64,000 bases of DNA from Scleroderma bovista (Eukaryota > Basidiomycota > Agaricomycetes > Boletales > Sclerodermataceae), in NCBI GenBank assembly GCA_037178675.1, contig JAYMGJ010000139.1, positions 1-64,000 on the forward strand, in the 5' to 3' direction. Below the pieces are notes generated by a model that made no database searches, was not told the origin of the DNA, and worked only from the letters and a program-made list of their open reading frames with translations. Below are positions 59,601 to 64,000 of this stretch, piece by piece; the stretch's first letter is position 1; each line of letters opens with the position of its first letter. Position numbers and translations under genes: made by a program.

Positions 59601-60308
59601 GTCGAGTACATCATCATCACACGGACCAAGCCGCGAGAGTACTGCCCACCAGAAGATGCACCGCTCGAGCTTGGGCCCACACTAAGTTGCACGGAAGCTG
59701 TTACGTGCCTCGAGTCGCATTGCAAGCTCCTTCGCGGCAGTACTAGTCGTGAAGTATTAGAGGTATTCTATCAGGAGGTTGGAATTCGACTGCTGGCGTG
59801 GGTGCACATTCATTCATCTGAGCTACCTCTCCCATCGTGCTGAGTGGTTACGGGCGGCATTACAGGATCTTGCAGAAGCATATCAAACGACAGATCATTT
59901 CCCTGAATGGCGGGTTCCAGGTGATTGCAGACCTTAATGCATACCATGCATTCATTGCATCCCTCAAGGTGGGTTTCATCCGTTGCATGACTATTATTAC
60001 TCAGGAGTTTCTGCATAGGTCCCGAATATCACAGCTGATTTCGACAACCTAAAAATGTTGGGCCACGTTTTTATTGTGGAGGACGCAAAAGACCTGGCAC
60101 AGATCGTACGCGACGTGACACGTTACGGGGGTGCGTACCGTCCTGAGGTGAGCATCCATTGATACTGCACCTGTGGCATGTCTGAAAACTGGAAACATAG
60201 GATGTTTACGAATTTATCCAACGGCGTTCGGACTGGAAGAAGATCGAGAAGACAGTAGACAAGGCGATGTATAACTTGAGCTTTAAGGAAGACTGTATCA
60301 TTTGCTAA
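56625..60308 (+). CDS. RCY1: Recyclin-1 (F-box, Sec10-like membrane recycling protein)
   Basis: An N-terminal F-box at residues ~15-60 (LPADLHLSILTYLSIPDVAS, VCRAARNLARDERIWERRW) is followed by a long Sec10-like helical region spread over many exons. It includes PMDTFMSRVLAALQEDGKMA, KMFEPHMDDYLDDELDEVKR, LLLPVTIVPRAVGAGVGAIG, FSALDLLLSLDVSLELIHAT, PLLQFFELAHIGDTIQSIVQ and KRFENTLDECVAAGLNAGTQ. The C-terminal exons give ILQKHIKRQIISLNGGFQVI, LNAYHAFIASLK and MLGHVFIVEDAKDLAQIVRD. The last residues are DCIIC, a CaaX-type prenylation box, as yeast Rcy1 is known to have. Rcy1 works in endosome-to-Golgi recycling with SCF/Skp1. One Ser/Thr-rich insert (58.5-58.9 kb) is species-specific by appearance. 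Confidence 0.9.
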
Positions 60309-60534
60309 GAGGGTGGCCTCTTGGGAATCGAGTACATATGTTTCCAGACACTATGGGGGACATTTTTGGCACGTACCATACTTGTGACAATGACAATCAG
60401 AAACTTACAATCTAGTGAACATCTTGAGAGACCCCATGAAAGTCAGGAAAGGATGTGAGCGACTGAGCATTGTGCTCATGGTCACACGTCTACAGACGCA
60501 AACGTGAACTGCCTTCTATCAATTGCAATATTTT

Positions 60535-62595
60535 CTACGTAATAGCTGATGTGGGACTGAGTTCAGGTCTCGGGACACAGTTAAATCACAGATGCACATA
60601 CTGTACTTGGGACCCCCTCCTCCTTCTGGGACGGTCCATGTAATATCCTGTGTGGGTACTTTGATGTCGCAAAGTTTGCAGTGAATACAGTTCTACCAGG
60701 TGTCAGCTTGTACGGGAAATAGGTCATCAAAGCGTACCTGTGAATTGATGACCAGCTTCTTACCGCCCCAGCCTTCCGCCTGCCCCTGTGAGTCAGCTGT
60801 GCCCTCGTCATCGACATACTCATAAACGCCTGCGGGACACGCGCGTCCAAGTAGCCCACCAAATTCCCCAACATTCCGCTTCACATGCTCCCTCCGCACA
60901 TGTGCGTCTTCCACACCGCTAGCACGCACACGGAGATGCACAGGCTGGTCTTCAGCATGGTTTGTTCCTGTCAATGCAAGACTCGTAAGCAAGTCTGTGC
61001 TCAAGGGGGGTTGCGGTGAAGGGTATGTTATAGGTTTGCAACGCGAAGCAGGAAGTGTATGCGCTGCGTCCGATGTGCACGATTTATTCTTAAATGTCCA
61101 GGGCGTGCGTCCTTTCAAAAAAAGCGAATCAATGCCAGAGTATGCGATACCGCCCCAGATACCAAGACGGGTGTCGAAGCTTGCGCGGAGGTTGCGCACT
61201 TCATGGAGGTCAGACCACACCCAGGATTCTTTCAGGCTTTTCTCGTAAGCGCTCATATCGCTTGGGCGCGACGATCCCGACTCCGCAGCGGCATTTTCTT
61301 GGCCATCCGAGCAGAGCACATTCGCCACAGCCTCTGCAGCTAGCATACCACTCTTCATTGCGTTGTGAGTGCCCTTTATCTTTGCGATGTTTACGAATCC
61401 GGCTGAACACCCTATCAACGCACCGCCGGGAAAATGGAGACGAGGAACAGCCTGCAATCCACCCTCGTTTAGCGAACGCGCACCGTACGCGATACGAGTC
61501 GACGAGCCAGAGAGAAGGCGTGCGAAGTATGGGTGGTGTTTCATGCGCTACTCATAATGCATGTGTGATGTCAGAACTATGAATTTTGTGAGCTAAAAAT
61601 GCAGAAGGTCGCACCTGTAGCTCATTGTACGGGCTCAGCCACGGGTTCGCATAGTCCAGACCAATCACGAGACCGAGGCTCACAAGTCCGTCGGCCATGT
61701 GGTATACCCACCCACCGCCATACGTCTTCCAGTCGAGCGGCCATCCTATTGTATGCACAACTTCACCAGGTCTATACTGACTTGAGTCGACACGCCAGAC
61801 CTCCTTGAGACCGATTGCATAAGTTTGTGGGTCAGCATCGTGCCGTAGGTCGAATTTATTGATCAACTCTTTTGAAAGAGAGCCATGTGCGCCTTCGGCG
61901 ATGAGCGTGATCTTGGCACGGAATTCCATACCAGGTTCGAACGTCTCCTTCATTCGAAAATTTTTGTCGAGACCGACTTCGTTGGTGCGTACACCGAGGA
62001 CACTCTTACCGTCTTCGCTGTATACGATGCCTGCACCCGCGAAACCAGGATAGACCTCCACACCCAATTCCTCCGCTATGGACCCTAGCCAGGATGTGAA
62101 CTGGGAGAGGGAGGTGATGTAGTTACCTTTGTTGGACATTTGAGGTGGGTGCGGGAATGGTATGGCAAGGGAGCTGGTGAGGAATTTCATGGAGGATGAA
62201 GTTGCGGGTTGTTTGAGGGGGTGGTCTGTTCGAGAGGACCAGTCCGGGAGTAGCTCGTTAAGGGCACGGGGTTCAACGACAGCACCGGAGAGTATATGGG
62301 AGCCTATGTAGCGAGTCAGATTACAGAGGCGAAACGAGTGTTACACCGCACCAACTTCTGCACCCTTCTCTAACACAACGACTCTGAATTCTTTGCCACA
62401 ATGCTGTTCGAGTTGTTTGAGACGAATGGCAGCACTGAGTCCAGCCGGACCACCGCCAACGATGCACACGTCCACATCCTCAGAGATCCGTTCTACGGCA
62501 GACGGGTCGAATAGTTCCCTCTGTCTGACTGTCGATAAATGTAAAGTCCTCCGTGTGCGGGAGGCAGCGACAAGTCGTCGCGTGCAAGCTAGCAT
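60535..62595 (-). CDS. ETFDH: Electron transfer flavoprotein-ubiquinone oxidoreductase, mitochondrial
   Basis: This enzyme passes electrons from ETF (fatty acid and amino acid oxidation) to ubiquinone in the inner membrane. Exon 1 (from ATG 62595) gives an Arg/Ser-rich mitochondrial presequence ([17 protein letters not shown]) and the FAD motif [17 protein letters not shown]. Further parts are [55 protein letters not shown], then [18 protein letters not shown] and [18 protein letters not shown]. The 4Fe-4S ligands lie in [11 protein letters not shown] and [19 protein letters not shown], then [10 protein letters not shown] last intron with a perfect gtatgt donor probably gives the end TIT and the stop at 60535; without splicing the frame would run to about 60510. 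Exon 1 has an inverted copy to the right. Confidence 0.93.
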
Positions 62596-62640
62596 TGTGG
62601 GGCAGAGTCGTATCTGCCCGTCGTTGCCTCGAATGAATGG
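62331..62640 (-). repeat. Inverted repeat, left arm (ETF-QO exon 1 and flanks)
   Basis: Covers exon 1, its 5' leader and the first ~20 bases of the following intron. It pairs with the plus-strand copy at 62841-63140 with about 200 bp between the arms. Confidence 0.85.
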
Positions 62641-62840
62641 CTGGAGTCGATGTTTACTGGTTCAAGTTACGGGCCCTCGGCCGACTGCAACTTGAATCTC
62701 AATTTCACATGCAACTTCAACACCACTTCCTTTGGTCAACCAAACTTCGTCTCATGACAGTCTTCCACCTCAGCGAAATTTAGGGCTTAGTAGGAATGCT
62801 GTGGAACATCGTCCTTCGGCGCATGCGACAACTTTGAAGT

Positions 62841-63140
62841 GCCATTCGAGGCAACAACGAGCAGATACGACTCTGCCACAGTGCTGGCTTGCACGCGACG
62901 ACGCTGCCTCCTGCACACAGAGGACTTTACATTTATCGACAGTCAGACAGAGTGAACTATTCGACCCGTCTGCCGTAGAACGGATCTCTGAGGATGTGGA
63001 CGTGTGCATCGTTGGCGGTGGTCCGGCTGGACTCAGTGCTGCCATTCGTCTCAAACAACTCGAACAAGATTGCGGCAATGAATTCAGAGTCGTTGTGTTA
63101 GAGAAGGGTACAGAAGTTGGTGCGGTGTAACACTCGTTTC
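62841..63140 (+). pseudogene. Inverted partial copy of ETF-QO exon 1
   Basis: On the opposite strand, the sequence from the 5' leader through exon 1 to about 20 bases into intron 1 is repeated with few changes. The FAD motif [17 protein letters not shown] is intact. Differences from the functional exon are: the start ATG reads GTG at 62881, six bases are missing in the presequence, and there are a few substitutions such as His-Cys-Gly-Lys to Asp-Cys-Gly-Asn. Homology ends abruptly after gtaacactcgtttc. No second exon follows, so it cannot make the enzyme. The frame is still open from 62732 to the TAA at 63127-63129, possibly by chance. Confidence 0.88.
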
Positions 63141-64000
63141 TGTCTACTATGCACGTCCCGCTTTCAAAGTAATCGGGCACACTGACGACTTGAAAGTCAC
63201 TGGTGACACGTACATTGTCATACATGATGTGGAAGTAGCCGAAAGAGTTCTCGCAAGACCTATCTTCCTTTAACCCTTGGATCGGCCTAGGGGAGACTAG
63301 GATGGACGCGTTCCTCACGGATCACTCACACGTATTTCGGACGTGAGCTCACGCATACATCCCTTTGCGAAGTTGCCCTGCTGACTATATGTGAGTGCTA
63401 TATGCTATTCTTATTTCAGATGCCATGTGTGTAGCGCGATGGGTTTGCTGGAATTACTACCACAGTCGATATAACCCCCTGAACACGCCAAATATTGGAG
63501 AATGGTGATGGGTTTTCGCAATACCTCGCTTTCATCAAATTCGTCTACCAGATCCGGAACTCAGCCCCATATGACGTCGGATCCCTTCCGCACGTACACT
63601 TCCAACCCGCCGCCACCATTCTTTCACTCACATGCGGTGTGTGTGACCCTACGCCGCCGCCCCCGTGACCATCGGCGCATCTCGTTCATCACCCGGAATC
63701 TTTCTTGCTTCATATGTATAACTTCGGATGTGGGGTAGTGGATGGGGATGTCATGCGGTAATTCTGCCTATGCTCCCTGACATTGCGTACTCCGCCCATT
63801 TTTACCCCGTGCCCCAGTCTGAATCAACCCCGGCCTGCGGGAATGATCATGTCCCTGTCTCATCTCCCAATAACTTGTCGCATCAGTCCAAATTGCGATG
63901 TTGATCTAGGCTACAAATATAGGCCGACTGGACGTGGCTGAGTGGTCATATGGGTTGACCATGTGTACGCGCATGTCATTTGGAAGATTAATGACGAAGT
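63141..64000. other. Right-edge intergenic sequence
   Basis: Only short frames; no supported gene. The next gene presumably lies outside the window. Confidence 0.4.

Noticed and set aside
62732..63129. Plus-strand frame treated as a second flavoprotein gene
   Set aside because: It equals only exon 1 of the neighbouring gene, lacks the original ATG and has no following exon.

Overview
The window is nuclear DNA of a mushroom-forming basidiomycete (Agaricomycetes, probably Agaricales-like). The evidence is dense small spliceosomal introns (mostly 48-60 nt), a KDZ-type transposase tail, a tandem cluster of class I hydrophobins, a WSC-domain glyoxal oxidase of the wood-decay type, and housekeeping proteins that read as typical fungal orthologues. 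Gene models were joined by eye from reading frames, splice signals and remembered family sequence; no alignment was run.

Left part (1-12.7 kb) is accessory and repeat-rich. It holds the 3' end of a KDZ transposase gene, two multi-exon orphan genes, a three-unit degenerate tandem repeat, a captured fragment of mitochondrial Hsp70, a GC-rich palindrome, and a copper-radical (glyoxal) oxidase gene whose frame is interrupted by one TGA.

The first housekeeping block (12.7-37 kb) contains SAC3 (mRNA export), GPN1 (RNA polymerase II import GTPase), CDK1/Cdc28, an FHA-domain tail-anchored protein, tRNA-Glu(UUC), NSE3 (SMC5/6), a PI-specific phospholipase C, ribosomal protein uS14 (S29), a PIN-domain protein, a degraded IND1/NUBPL relic, a DENN-type (LCHN/DUF4484-like) protein and prefoldin subunit 5. 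Then comes a gene-poor stretch and a co-oriented cluster of four class I hydrophobins (39.2-44.5 kb).

The second housekeeping block (45.6-62.6 kb) is strongly translation-related: eS17, uS8, eIF2-alpha, YTM1, Sec14, uL14 and independent phosphoglycerate mutase. An orphan zinc-ribbon-like protein, recyclin-1 and mitochondrial ETF-ubiquinone oxidoreductase follow. Five head-to-head gene pairs share 104-188 bp between their start codons. At the right edge, exon 1 of the ETF-QO gene is repeated in inverted orientation 200 bp away.

No unmistakably new multi-gene system was found. The most interesting signals are a 6-nt microexon encoding part of the CDK1 glycine loop, several GC-AG introns, the inverted exon duplication next to ETF-QO, and the gene relics in the repeat-rich segments.
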